Assembly: GCA_035524895.1 (NCBI GenBank)
Contig: DATLFI010000259.1
Span: 1-9,858 of the forward strand
Direction of reading: 5' to 3'
Source of the DNA: DATLFI01 sp035524895
GTDB lineage: Bacteria; Acidobacteriota; Thermoanaerobaculia; Multivoradales; Multivoraceae
DNA length: 9,858 nt
In this document: piece after piece, positions 1 to 6,107 of the stretch
Position numbering within the stretch: the stretch's first letter is position 1
Layout of the letters: the number at the start of each line of letters is the position of its first letter
The notes under the pieces: generated by a model
The model's database searches: none
Seen by the model: only the letters and a program-made list of their open reading frames with translations
Told to the model about the DNA's origin: nothing
Translations under genes and position numbers: made by a program

Positions 1-175
1 CGGGCTGGTGTTCGACGGCAACATCCACTCGATCGCCGGCGCCTACTTCTTCGACCCAGAGCTCAACCGCACCGTCGCGGTGCACCCCGCGGTAATGGTC
101 GAGTCGCTCGACAAGGTCTATCGGGCGAGACGCCTGCTCGAAGAGCTCGGGCTCGCATCGAGACCCGAGAATTGA
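1..175 (+). CDS. S46 family peptidase (DPP7/DPP11-like), C-terminal end only
   Basis: This is the last 57 residues of a protein that starts outside the window, read in the frame beginning at base 2 and ending at the TGA at 173-175. The segment runs from GLVFDGNIHSIAG through RTVAVHPAVMVESLDKVY to LLEELGL. This matches the end of S46 serine peptidases, which close with a 'G-x-FDGN-x-x-S' strand shortly after the catalytic GNSGSP serine, then an 'R-x-I-x-V-D' strand and a 'L-x-KVYGA-x-x-L-x-x-EL' helix. The catalytic Ser, His and Asp all lie upstream of the window and cannot be checked. Known S46 enzymes are secreted dipeptidyl-peptidases that remove dipeptides from peptide N-termini in the periplasm. 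The usual Asp of the 'VD' strand reads His-Pro here (AVHP). The gene converges on the GGT-like gene with a 49-bp gap in which I see no terminator hairpin with a T-run. The family call is good; the substrate class is unknown. Confidence 0.75.
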   Translation, partial: GLVFDGNIHSIAGAYFFDPELNRTVAVHPAVMVESLDKVYRARRLLEELGLASRPEN

Positions 176-224
176 GGGGAGTTCCGAGGCTGCCCGGCGG
201 TGCGGAGGTCGATGCGGTGCGCCC

Positions 225-1988
225 TCACACCGCCAGAGCCTGCGCCGTCCGTCTCGGGTCGCCGCAGGCGCGGCTCGCGCCGCTCGCGGGGTCGATGAAG
301 ATGCCGTCGAAGGAGCCCAGCTGCCAGCACCAGGGGCTGACGACATCCCAAGAAATGCCACGCTTCGCGGCGCTCTCCCGCAACCGCGGCGGCACGTCCG
401 ACTCGACCAGCAGCCGGCCTGGAACGGCTCCGGTGAACGAGGGGCCGCCGAAACGCGGTCTATGCACGGACTCCTGGATCGACAGGCCGAAGTCGAGCAG
501 GTTGACGGTGTTCTGCACGATGGTCTGGAGCAGGCTGGCGCTGGGCGAGCCGGAGGCCAGGATCGGACGCCCGTCACGCAGCACGATGTTCGGCGCGACG
601 TACGCCGAGATGCGGTCGCCTGGCTTGGGCATCACTCGCAGGAAGTGGGCGCCGGCCGCGCACACGCTCACCCCCCCGGCAAAGAGCCCGTTCGTCCAAG
701 GCAGCGACATGCACGAGTGGAGCACGGTGCAGATGTTTCCCTGACCATCGATCACGGTCACGTGGTTACTGCCGGCCGGCGGCGGCGGCGCGCTGGGCAG
801 GGCGGGCAACGTGCTCCCCATCTGCAGCAGCTCGAAGCGGATGCGCGCATAGTCCTTGGAGAGGATCGTCTCGAGCGGCAACGGGTGGCTGCGCGGGTCG
901 CGCTGTCGCGCCCCCTCCAGGTAGACCTCGTGTACGAAGCTCGCCATCAGCTGGAGCGTCTCGGCGCTCTCGGTGGGCGGACCCAGTCGCTGCAGGTCGA
1001 GCTGCTCTACCAGATTGAGGATCTCGATCAGGTGGGTGCCACCGTTGTCCGGCGGCGGGGACGCGAGCACCTCGTGACCGCGGTACGTGCCGCGCGCGGG
1101 ACCAGGCCACCGCACCGCGTAACGCTCCAGGTCCGCGCGGGTCAGCACCCCACCGGCTCCGCTCACCACGCGCACCAGCTCCTCGGCGAAGGCCCCACGG
1201 TAGAAGAAGTCGCTGCCCTCGTCGACCAGCCGCTCGAGCGTGTCGGCGGCCCGGCGCTGCACCAACAGCGCACCCGGATCGAGCAGCGCGCCGTGGGCAA
1301 AGAAGATCTCGCGACCGTGGTCGGTGAGCCCGACGCGATGCGCCTGCGCGAACATCTCGCCCCATAGGAAAGGGTGGATCTCGAAGCCGTCCCGCGCGTA
1401 GCGAATGGCACCTGCCATGACCTGGCTCCGCGAAAGCGCCCCGAACCGCCGGTGTGCTTCCTCGAATCCCGCCCACCAGCCTGGCACCGCGACGCCGCGG
1501 CCACCGTCGAGATCGCCGGCACCGAAGCCCGGCAGGGGAGCCAGGGGAGCGTCCACGTTGCCGTTGCAGTAGAACGCCCGCTGCTGTGCAGCGTCCCAGT
1601 AGAGCAGGCACAGGCAACCGGTAATCGTGGTCATGTGCGGCTCGACCACGGTCTGGGCGATCGCCGCGGCGAGGGCGCCATCGCACGCGTTGCCCCCGGC
1701 GCGGAGCATCTGTACCGCCTCGTTGGCGGCGAGCGGGTGGGTGCAGATCGCCAAGCCGCCTTTGCTCCTCACGGCAGACTTGCGACCGAAAGACGCTGCA
1801 TCGATCAGGCGCCGGCGTTCCTCGTCCGTGGGCACGGCCTGCGCCGAAGCTGTGACGGGACCCCTCGGCATCGCCAGCGCGGTCGCGGTCGATCCGCGCT
1901 GAGCTGGTAGCAACGGTGCCGCCGCACCAGCGAGCGCACCGCCGGCGAGCAGCGCGCGTCGGGTCATGTTCGTCGGCCGACTCCTCAT
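225..1988 (-). CDS. Tat-exported gamma-glutamyltransferase-fold Ntn hydrolase with atypical active site
   Basis: This is a 587-aa protein of normal length for gamma-glutamyltranspeptidases. The N-terminus carries a twin-arginine leader (TRRALLAGGALAGAAA, residues 9-24) implying Tat export. Family landmarks are clear: HPLAANEAVQMLRAGGNACDGALAAA (84-109), PPPDNGGTHLIEILNLVE (311-328), the beta-subunit start GSNHVTVIDGQGN (406-418) and NLLDFGLSIQESVHRPRF (496-513). True GGTs self-cleave before a catalytic Thr (TTH-x-SVVD) and transfer or hydrolyse gamma-glutamyl groups. By eye-alignment that Thr is Ser407 here. Arg114 of the E. coli enzyme is Asn144, the glutamate-binding Asp433 is His448, Ser463 is Ala462, and the oxyanion Gly-Gly of GSPGG is Ser-Ala (481-484). 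Ser can still serve as an Ntn nucleophile, so an amidohydrolase with another substrate is more likely than glutathione hydrolase. The ATG at 1988 has GGGAG eight bases upstream; an internal Met8 at 1967 is the alternative. It is divergent from the osmC gene. Confidence 0.88.
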   Translation of the reverse strand: MRSRPTNMTRRALLAGGALAGAAAPLLPAQRGSTATALAMPRGPVTASAQAVPTDEERRRLIDAASFGRKSAVRSKGGLAICTHPLAANEAVQMLRAGGNACDGALAAAIAQTVVEPHMTTITGCLCLLYWDAAQQRAFYCNGNVDAPLAPLPGFGAGDLDGGRGVAVPGWWAGFEEAHRRFGALSRSQVMAGAIRYARDGFEIHPFLWGEMFAQAHRVGLTDHGREIFFAHGALLDPGALLVQRRAADTLERLVDEGSDFFYRGAFAEELVRVVSGAGGVLTRADLERYAVRWPGPARGTYRGHEVLASPPPDNGGTHLIEILNLVEQLDLQRLGPPTESAETLQLMASFVHEVYLEGARQRDPRSHPLPLETILSKDYARIRFELLQMGSTLPALPSAPPPPAGSNHVTVIDGQGNICTVLHSCMSLPWTNGLFAGGVSVCAAGAHFLRVMPKPGDRISAYVAPNIVLRDGRPILASGSPSASLLQTIVQNTVNLLDFGLSIQESVHRPRFGGPSFTGAVPGRLLVESDVPPRLRESAAKRGISWDVVSPWCWQLGSFDGIFIDPASGASRACGDPRRTAQALAV

Positions 1989-1995
1989 CGTCCCT

Positions 1996-2029
1996 GCTCC
2001 CTGTGTGGCGCCGCTCCCTGTTTGGCGCC
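1996..2029. repeat. 17-bp tandem duplication in the GGT/osmC spacer
   Basis: Two adjacent 17-bp units (1996-2012 and 2013-2029), GCTCCCTGT-G/T-TGGCGCC, differ at one base. Each ends in the palindrome GGCGCC and, on the minus strand, each holds the Shine-Dalgarno-like GGGAG. They lie in the 183-bp divergent spacer 1989-2171, directly in front of the GGT-like start codon. Apart from this repeat, the 14-bp repeat at 2061-2088 and the osmC ribosome binding site, I see no convincing -35/-10 pair in that spacer. Confidence 0.8.
1997..2001 (-). promoter_or_regulatory. Ribosome binding site of the GGT-like gene
   Basis: On the minus strand GGGAG lies eight bases before the ATG at 1988, which favours that start over Met8 (1967), whose nearest GAGGAG is 13 bases away. 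The site is inside a 17-bp tandem duplication, so a second copy of GGGAG sits 17 bases further upstream (2014-2018). Confidence 0.55.
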
Positions 2030-2060
2030 ACCCGCCATCACCCTACTCGACGCCAAGGAC

Positions 2061-2088
2061 GATCCCTCGGTGCAGATCCCTCGGTGCC
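2061..2088. repeat. 14-bp tandem duplication in the GGT/osmC spacer
   Basis: Two adjacent copies of GATCCCTCGGTGC-A/C (2061-2074 and 2075-2088) are identical at 13 of 14 positions. They lie about 84 bp upstream of the osmC start codon and about 73 bp upstream of the GGT-like start, so they could be an operator pair for either gene or a slippage duplication. The sequence alone does not decide between these. Confidence 0.75.
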
Positions 2089-2158
2089 ATGCAGGCGGTA
2101 CGCTACACCGCACTGCCGCTGGTTCCGCACGCCGTCACCATTTCCCGAGACCGACCTC

Positions 2159-2165
2159 GAGGAGG
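2159..2165 (+). promoter_or_regulatory. Strong ribosome binding site of the OsmC-family gene
   Basis: GAGGAGG lies six bases before the ATG at 2172. It decides the start of the OsmC-family gene, because the reading frame stays open for 150 bases further upstream without family-like sequence. Confidence 0.85.
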
Positions 2166-2171
2166 CACAGC

Positions 2172-2633
2172 ATGGTTGCAAAGTCAGCGCCCGGTCCGGA
2201 ACGCACCGTTGTCGTCCGCGGCTCGGGCAGCGGTATTGCGCAAGACATCTCCGTACGCGACCATCGGCTGGTCGCCGACGAGCTGGCCGGTGTGGGCGAC
2301 GGCGCCGACCGCGGACCCGATCCCTACGAGCTCCTGCTCGCCTCCCTCGGAGCGTGCACGGCCATTACCTTGAGGCTCTACGCCGAGCGCAAGGGCTGGG
2401 CCCTCGAGGATGCCGAGGTGCGCCTGCGACATCGGCGCGTCCACGCCGACGACTGCGCGGACTGCGAGACCAAGACCGGGTTCGTCGACAGCATCGAGGT
2501 GGAGGTGACGCTCCACGGCGCGCTCGACGCCGAGCAACGCGAGCGCCTGCTGCAGATCGCCGGCCGCTGCCCGGTGAACCGAACTCTCCAGAGCGAGATC
2601 AAGATTCGAGAACGGTTCGGCGCGCAGGGCTGA
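2172..2633 (+). CDS. OsmC-family thiol peroxidase (YhfA-like subgroup)
   Basis: This 153-aa cytoplasmic protein of the OsmC/Ohr fold reduces organic hydroperoxides in characterised members, using two active-site cysteines. Both are present: Cys62 in PYELLLASLGAC-TAITLRLYAERKGW and Cys133 in IAGRC-PVNRTL. Glu53, the family's conserved Glu, lies upstream of the first Cys. The segment HADDCADCETKTGFVDSIEVEVTLHG (91-116) and the ending 'RC-PVNRTLQSEI' are the pattern of the YhfA-like, single-domain OsmC subgroup rather than Ohr. The extra Cys95 and Cys98 in DDCADCE are also typical of that subgroup. The start is fixed by GAGGAGG six bases upstream. The gene is divergent from the GGT-like gene and convergent with pdxH across a G-rich tandem repeat. 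The family assignment is firm; the physiological peroxide substrate is not known. Confidence 0.93.
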   Translation: MVAKSAPGPERTVVVRGSGSGIAQDISVRDHRLVADELAGVGDGADRGPDPYELLLASLGACTAITLRLYAERKGWALEDAEVRLRHRRVHADDCADCETKTGFVDSIEVEVTLHGALDAEQRERLLQIAGRCPVNRTLQSEIKIRERFGAQG

Positions 2634-2640
2634 CCGCGCG

Positions 2641-2696
2641 GGCCACAAGGGCGGGGCCACAAGGGCGGGGCCACAAGGGCGGGGCCATCAGGGCGA
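2641..2696 (+). repeat. Four-unit 14-bp G-rich tandem repeat with G-quadruplex potential
   Basis: Three perfect copies of GGCCACAAGGGCGG (2641-2654, 2655-2668, 2669-2682) are followed by a degenerate fourth (2683-2696), which overlaps the pdxH stop codon. On the plus strand the array gives repeated GGG-C-GGGG blocks separated by CCACAA, that is at least six G-runs of three or more with loops of one and six bases. This meets the usual four-run G-quadruplex pattern. It fills nearly all of the 54-bp gap between the convergent osmC and pdxH genes, and would be in the 3' UTR of the osmC transcript. There is no T-run, so it is not an ordinary intrinsic terminator. Confidence 0.85.
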
Positions 2697-3344
2697 CAGC
2701 CGTTCGCGTCGCCAGGTCTCGCGGTCACGCCGGTACAGCATGCGATCGTGGAGCCGGCTCCGCCTTCCCTGCCAGAACTCCCAGCGTTCCGGCGCCAGCC
2801 GGTACCCGCCCCAGTACCAAGGCCGCGGTAGGTCGTCCTGGCCGGCGAATCGGGCCTCGGCCTGCTGCACCCGGAGCTCGAGCTCGGAGCGGCCACGGAT
2901 CACGACGCTCTGGGCAGACGCCCAGGCGCCGATGCGGCTGCCTCGATCGCGACTGGCGAAGTACAGGTCGGACTCCTCGCTCGAGACGCGCGACACGATG
3001 CCTTCGACCCGAATCTGGCGGTGCAATGTCGGCCAGAAGAACGTCAGCGCCGCGCGGGGGTGCCGCTCCAGCTCGCGTCCCTTGCGGCTCTCGTAGTTGG
3101 TATAGAACACCAGACCGTGCTCGTCGTACCCCTTCAGCAGCACCATCCGCACCGACGGCTGGCCCTGCTCGTCCACCGTGCCTAGGGCCATCGCCGTGGG
3201 CTCGGGAACTTCCTGGGCCACGGCATGGTCGAACCACTCGCGAAAGACCACCAGCGGATCGAAACCCAGCCTGTCCTCGGTCAGGGGTTCGAGCTCGGCT
3301 GGCTCGGCGCTCGCAGGTTGGTTCGATCTCGATCGAGAGTCCAT
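2688..3344 (-). CDS. pdxH: Pyridoxamine/pyridoxine 5'-phosphate oxidase
   Basis: This cytoplasmic FMN enzyme oxidises PNP or PMP to pyridoxal 5'-phosphate using oxygen, the last step of the DXP-dependent B6 route and of salvage. The 218-aa protein carries the family order: RMVLLKGYDEHGLVFYTNYESRKG (66-89, FMN contacts), RQIRVEGIVSRVS (109-121), YFASRDRGSRIGAWAS (128-143), then WGGYRLAPERWEFWQGR (178-194) and RSRLHDR (195-201). Arg197 and His199 fall at the same numbers as the PLP-binding pair of E. coli PdxH, and Lys71, Tyr128, Arg132 and Ser136 are each within one position of its phosphate contacts. That agreement supports the ATG at 3344 over the in-frame GTG at 3353, which overlaps the GAGGAGAAGG ribosome binding site. 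The usual PRPPxWGG reads PRPWYWGG. The stop codon lies in the last unit of the G-rich repeat shared with the osmC end. The gene is divergent from the propeller gene. Confidence 0.96.
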   Translation of the reverse strand: MDSRSRSNQPASAEPAELEPLTEDRLGFDPLVVFREWFDHAVAQEVPEPTAMALGTVDEQGQPSVRMVLLKGYDEHGLVFYTNYESRKGRELERHPRAALTFFWPTLHRQIRVEGIVSRVSSEESDLYFASRDRGSRIGAWASAQSVVIRGRSELELRVQQAEARFAGQDDLPRPWYWGGYRLAPERWEFWQGRRSRLHDRMLYRRDRETWRRERLSP

Positions 3345-3352
3345 CGCAGACA

Positions 3353-3362
3353 CCTTCTCCTC
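3353..3362 (-). promoter_or_regulatory. Ribosome binding site of pdxH, deciding ATG over GTG
   Basis: GAGGAGAAGG reads on the minus strand with its 3' end eight bases before the ATG at 3344. An upstream in-frame GTG (3353) overlaps the site itself and leaves no proper spacing, so the ATG is the better start. Confidence 0.7.
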
Positions 3363-3437
3363 GGTCTACAGTCTCCAGCCACCGGCCCGGTCGCCTAGAG
3401 CACGCCGAGCTCGGCCCGGCTCCCGCCCGCCACGAAG

Positions 3438-3455
3438 TATCCACGATATCCACGC
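3438..3455. repeat. 9-bp tandem repeat in the divergent pdxH/propeller spacer
   Basis: Two adjacent copies of TATCCACG followed by A or C (3438-3446 and 3447-3455) lie in the 164-bp spacer between the two divergent starts. It is the most AT-rich patch of that spacer. On the minus strand it reads CGTGGATAT-CGTGGATAC, and a third partial CGTGG follows. A regulator binding site or a promoter part is possible; I see no convincing -35/-10 pair around it. Confidence 0.6.
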
Positions 3456-3508
3456 TCATAGATCGACGCTGCACCGCAGCGGCGACAGCCAGCAACCGGA
3501 GCCCACCC

Positions 3509-4777
3509 ATGTCCGACGACACACGCTCGCACGCCCGCCTGTGCCTCCTGCCAGCTCTAGTCTCTATCCTCGTCCTGACGCCGCCGACTCTCGCCGCCGA
3601 CTGGCCACAGATCGGGGGACCGACGCGCGATTTCGTGGTGCCCGGCGCCCGCCTTGCGACTACCTGGCCCGCCGACGGCCCGCGCGTGCTGTGGCGGCGG
3701 CCGCTGGGTCCCGGCTACTCGGGGATAACGGTCGTCGGCGACCGCCTCTTCACCATGGTGCGCACAGGAGAACGCGAGTCGGTGGTGGCCCTGCGCATGG
3801 CGGACGGCAGCGAGCTGTGGCGCCACACCTACGACGCGCCGATCGATCCCGAGATGGCGATGGAGCACGGCACCGGCCCCCACGCCACGCCGCTCCACAC
3901 CTCGGACGGTCTCTACACGCTCGGGGTCCGCGGCAAGCTCCTGGCCCTCGACCCGGCGAGCGGCGCCGTGCGCTGGCAGCGCGAGTTGGTGACGGAGCTC
4001 GGCGCGCCGCTGCTCGACCGCGGCCACGCCGCGAGCGCGCTCGCCTGGGGCGACAACCTGATCGTGCCGCTCGGCGGCGAGAGTCGTGCCGTGGCGGCCT
4101 TCGCGCGAGCGTCGGGCGAGCTGGTCTGGCGCAGCGCCGACTTCGCCAACAGCTACTCGTCACCCACGCTGATCCAGCTCGGCGGCCGGCCACTGCTGTT
4201 GCTGTTCGGCTCCGACGGCCTCCTCGGACTCGACCCGGACAACGGCCGCGTGCTCTGGACCCAAGAGCACCCGACCATGTACGGCCTCAACATCAGCATG
4301 CCGGTGTTCGTGCCGGCCGCTGACGGCAGCGGCGTGTTGTTCCTGTCCTCGGCCTACGATGGCGGCAGCCGCGCCCTGCGCATCCGCAGACAGGAAGACA
4401 CGATCACAGCCGAAGAGCTCTGGGCCAACAAGCAGATGCGCCTGCACATCGGCAACGCCATCGTGCAGAACGGCACGGTCTACGCCTCGAGCGGAGACTT
4501 CGGAGCGGTGCCGCTCGCCGCCGCCAGCCTCTCGACCGGCGAGATCCTGTGGCGCGACCGCGCCTTCGCCAGGGCCGGCCTCGTGCTGGCCGGCGACAAG
4601 CTGCTGGTGCTCGACGAGGACGGCGTCCTCGGCCTGGCCACTGCCTCGCCAGCCGGTCTCACCGTCCACGCGAAGGTCGACCTGTTCCAGACGCGCGTCT
4701 GGACACCGCCGACGCTGGTCGGACGCACGGTCCTCGCGCGCGACCAGGAGGACATCGTCGCGCTCGAGCTGCCGTAG
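3509..4777 (+). CDS. Secreted PQQ-type beta-propeller repeat protein
   Basis: This 422-aa protein has a Sec signal peptide (hydrophobic 11-25, likely cleavage after Ala29 or Ala30 in TLAAD), so it is periplasmic or extracellular. The mature part starts DWPQIGGPTRDF, the usual opening of quinoprotein-like propellers (WPQ-x-RGP-x-RDG). Blades show the PQQ-repeat signature of a 'LDP-x-x-G-x-x-x-W' turn: VVALRMADGSELWR (92-105), LLALDPASGAVRWQ (144-157), AVAAFARASGELVWR (194-208), LLGLDPDNGRVLWT (238-251) and SLSTGEILWR (340-349). About seven to eight blades fit the length. No CxxCH haem motif and no quinoprotein dehydrogenase active-site set is evident, so it may be a structural or scaffolding propeller rather than a dehydrogenase; BamB is a distant relative, but no lipobox is present. 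The ATG is preceded by GGAG with seven bases of spacing. It is divergent from pdxH and convergent with the threonine-synthase-like gene, 22 bp away. Confidence 0.9.
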   Translation: MSDDTRSHARLCLLPALVSILVLTPPTLAADWPQIGGPTRDFVVPGARLATTWPADGPRVLWRRPLGPGYSGITVVGDRLFTMVRTGERESVVALRMADGSELWRHTYDAPIDPEMAMEHGTGPHATPLHTSDGLYTLGVRGKLLALDPASGAVRWQRELVTELGAPLLDRGHAASALAWGDNLIVPLGGESRAVAAFARASGELVWRSADFANSYSSPTLIQLGGRPLLLLFGSDGLLGLDPDNGRVLWTQEHPTMYGLNISMPVFVPAADGSGVLFLSSAYDGGSRALRIRRQEDTITAEELWANKQMRLHIGNAIVQNGTVYASSGDFGAVPLAAASLSTGEILWRDRAFARAGLVLAGDKLLVLDEDGVLGLATASPAGLTVHAKVDLFQTRVWTPPTLVGRTVLARDQEDIVALELP

Positions 4778-4799
4778 CGGAAAGGACTTCGGCGGGCCG

Positions 4800-6029
4800 C
4801 TACACGCCCTCGGCGTAGTTCGCCGGGTGCCCGGTCTGGAACACGACGACTCGCTGGCCCTCACGAATTTCGCCGCGCTCGTGGAGCAGCTCCAACGCGG
4901 CGAGCGCGAGCGCTCCTTCGGGACCGATCACGAGCCCCTCCGAGCGGGTATAGCGCGCGGCGACCGCGTCGAGGCCCCCTTCGTCGATTGCCAGCGCGAC
5001 ACCGCGGCTGCGTCGCAGGGCTCGCAGCACCAGGAAGTCGCCGACGCCCTGGGGAACGCGCAGGCCCCACACGCGCGTGCGCGCGTCGGCCCAGGGCTCT
5101 GCGGTCTCCTCGCCGCGTTCGAACGCGCGCACCAGCGGCGCGCAGCCAGCAGCCTGTGCAACGACCAAACGTGGCCGGTCCGAGCCGAGGAGTCCCAGAC
5201 ATTCCAACTCATGGAATGCCTTGTCCATCCCGACGATCCCGGTGCCGCCACCGGTCGGGTACACGATCCAATCCGGCAGTCGCCAGTCGAGCTGCTCGGC
5301 GAGCTCGAGCCCCAACGTCTTCTTGCCCTCGACGCGGTACGGCTCCTTGAGCGTGGCGAGCGTCCAGAAGTCGCCCGGGAGGCCGGCGAGGTGCGCCCCG
5401 GACTCCACCAGGGTGCGGCCGGCGCGAAAGACCTCGGCCCCGTACGCGCGGCACCGCTCCTCGACGGCCCGCGGCGTGTCGAGAGGCATCGCGACCCTCG
5501 CGGGCAGACCCGACGCGGCGGCATAAGCGGCGAGCGCGATGGCCGCGTTGCCGGCGCTCGGAAGCTGCACACCTCCAGCGCCGAGCTCGCGCGCGCGGTT
5601 GACGGCGAGCGAAAGACCGCGGTCCTTGAACGATCCAGTCGGGTTCCCCGCCTCCTGCTTGAGCAACACCTCGACGCCACCCAGCGCCGCGCGGCGTAGC
5701 GGTACTAGGGGCGTGCCACCCTCACCGAGGTCGACACGGGCGCCGAAGTCGAGTAGCGGGAGCAGCTCGCGGTAGCGCCAGAGCGTCCACGGTCGCCCCG
5801 GCAGCGCGGCCCGGAGCGCAGCACCCCGCGTCGCGTCGAGCCCGTACTCCACGAGCCAGGGCCGGCCGGCCGGTGAAAGGAACGAAGGCTGGTCCAGCTC
5901 GCCCGCATCACCGGACCATGGGCAGCGAAGACGCTCGGCCCAGCGCCCGCTACGTTCCAAGGCCAATGGCTCGGCTGGCAACACTCCTCCGTCGTGCGGT
6001 GGTCTCGCGCCGTTCGTCGCGCATCGCAT
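4800..6029 (-). CDS. thrC: Threonine-synthase-like PLP-dependent enzyme lacking the zinc ribbon
   Basis: Threonine synthase converts O-phosphohomoserine to threonine with PLP. This 409-aa fold-type II PLP protein carries the Schiff-base lysine Lys135 in NPTGSFKDRG (129-138), LPSAGNAAIALAAYAA (156-171), the phosphate-cradle YPTGGGTGIVGMDKAF (257-272) and VWGLRVPQGVGDFLVLRAL (320-338), all in threonine-synthase order. Two parts deviate. Bacterial enzymes of this class often begin with a CxxCG zinc ribbon ending in a YDL motif; only Cys36 and YGL (62-64) remain. The C-terminal TGSGLKY is TGHPANY (399-405). The start is uncertain. The ATG at 6029 has its AGGAG about 15 bases away, and a TACAAT hexamer overlaps it. 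A GTG at 5984 or a TTG at 5981 follows GGAGGA closely and would shorten the protein by 15-16 residues. It is divergent from the sigma gene. A threonine deaminase-like or other lyase role is less likely. Confidence 0.85.
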   Translation of the reverse strand: MRCATNGARPPHDGGVLPAEPLALERSGRWAERLRCPWSGDAGELDQPSFLSPAGRPWLVEYGLDATRGAALRAALPGRPWTLWRYRELLPLLDFGARVDLGEGGTPLVPLRRAALGGVEVLLKQEAGNPTGSFKDRGLSLAVNRARELGAGGVQLPSAGNAAIALAAYAAASGLPARVAMPLDTPRAVEERCRAYGAEVFRAGRTLVESGAHLAGLPGDFWTLATLKEPYRVEGKKTLGLELAEQLDWRLPDWIVYPTGGGTGIVGMDKAFHELECLGLLGSDRPRLVVAQAAGCAPLVRAFERGEETAEPWADARTRVWGLRVPQGVGDFLVLRALRRSRGVALAIDEGGLDAVAARYTRSEGLVIGPEGALALAALELLHERGEIREGQRVVVFQTGHPANYAEGV

Positions 6030-6058
6030 TGTAGAGTGCCCCAGCTCCTGGTCGTCAG
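6028..6058 (-). promoter_or_regulatory. Possible promoter of the threonine-synthase-like gene
   Basis: On the minus strand TACAAT (6028-6033, one mismatch to TATAAT) is preceded by CTGACG (6053-6058, four of six to TTGACA) with 19 bases between, longer than the optimum of 17. The TACAAT overlaps the proposed ATG, so if it is a real -10 box the start codon would have to be the GTG/TTG near 5984. This is a weak, by-eye prediction. The other half of the 78-bp spacer 6030-6107 holds only a 6-bp inverted repeat (GTCGTC at 6051-6056, GACGAC at 6065-6070). Confidence 0.25.
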
Positions 6059-6107
6059 CCGGCGGACGACGCCCGCACCGCCTCGAATCCTGGTTCGCCC
6101 TCGATCC

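Noticed and set aside
462..1367. Long plus-strand open frame of 301 codons
   Set aside because: It lies wholly opposite the GGT-like gene, whose protein is clearly family-like. The translation here has no recognisable domain and a composition typical of GC-rich antisense frames.
1..2633. S46 peptidase, GGT-like and OsmC genes as one glutathione or peptide gene cluster
   Set aside because: The three are on alternating strands, so they are not an operon, and the GGT-like pocket does not look suited to glutathione.
1916..3508. Open frame continuous with the propeller gene, extending far upstream
   Set aside because: It overlaps osmC and pdxH, has low-complexity Arg/Pro-rich translation and no family match. 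The signal peptide and RBS at 3509 give a better start.
6051..6070. GTCGTC/GACGAC inverted repeat in the thrC/sigma spacer as an operator
   Set aside because: Six-base arms in GC-rich DNA are common by chance and nothing else supports a binding site.
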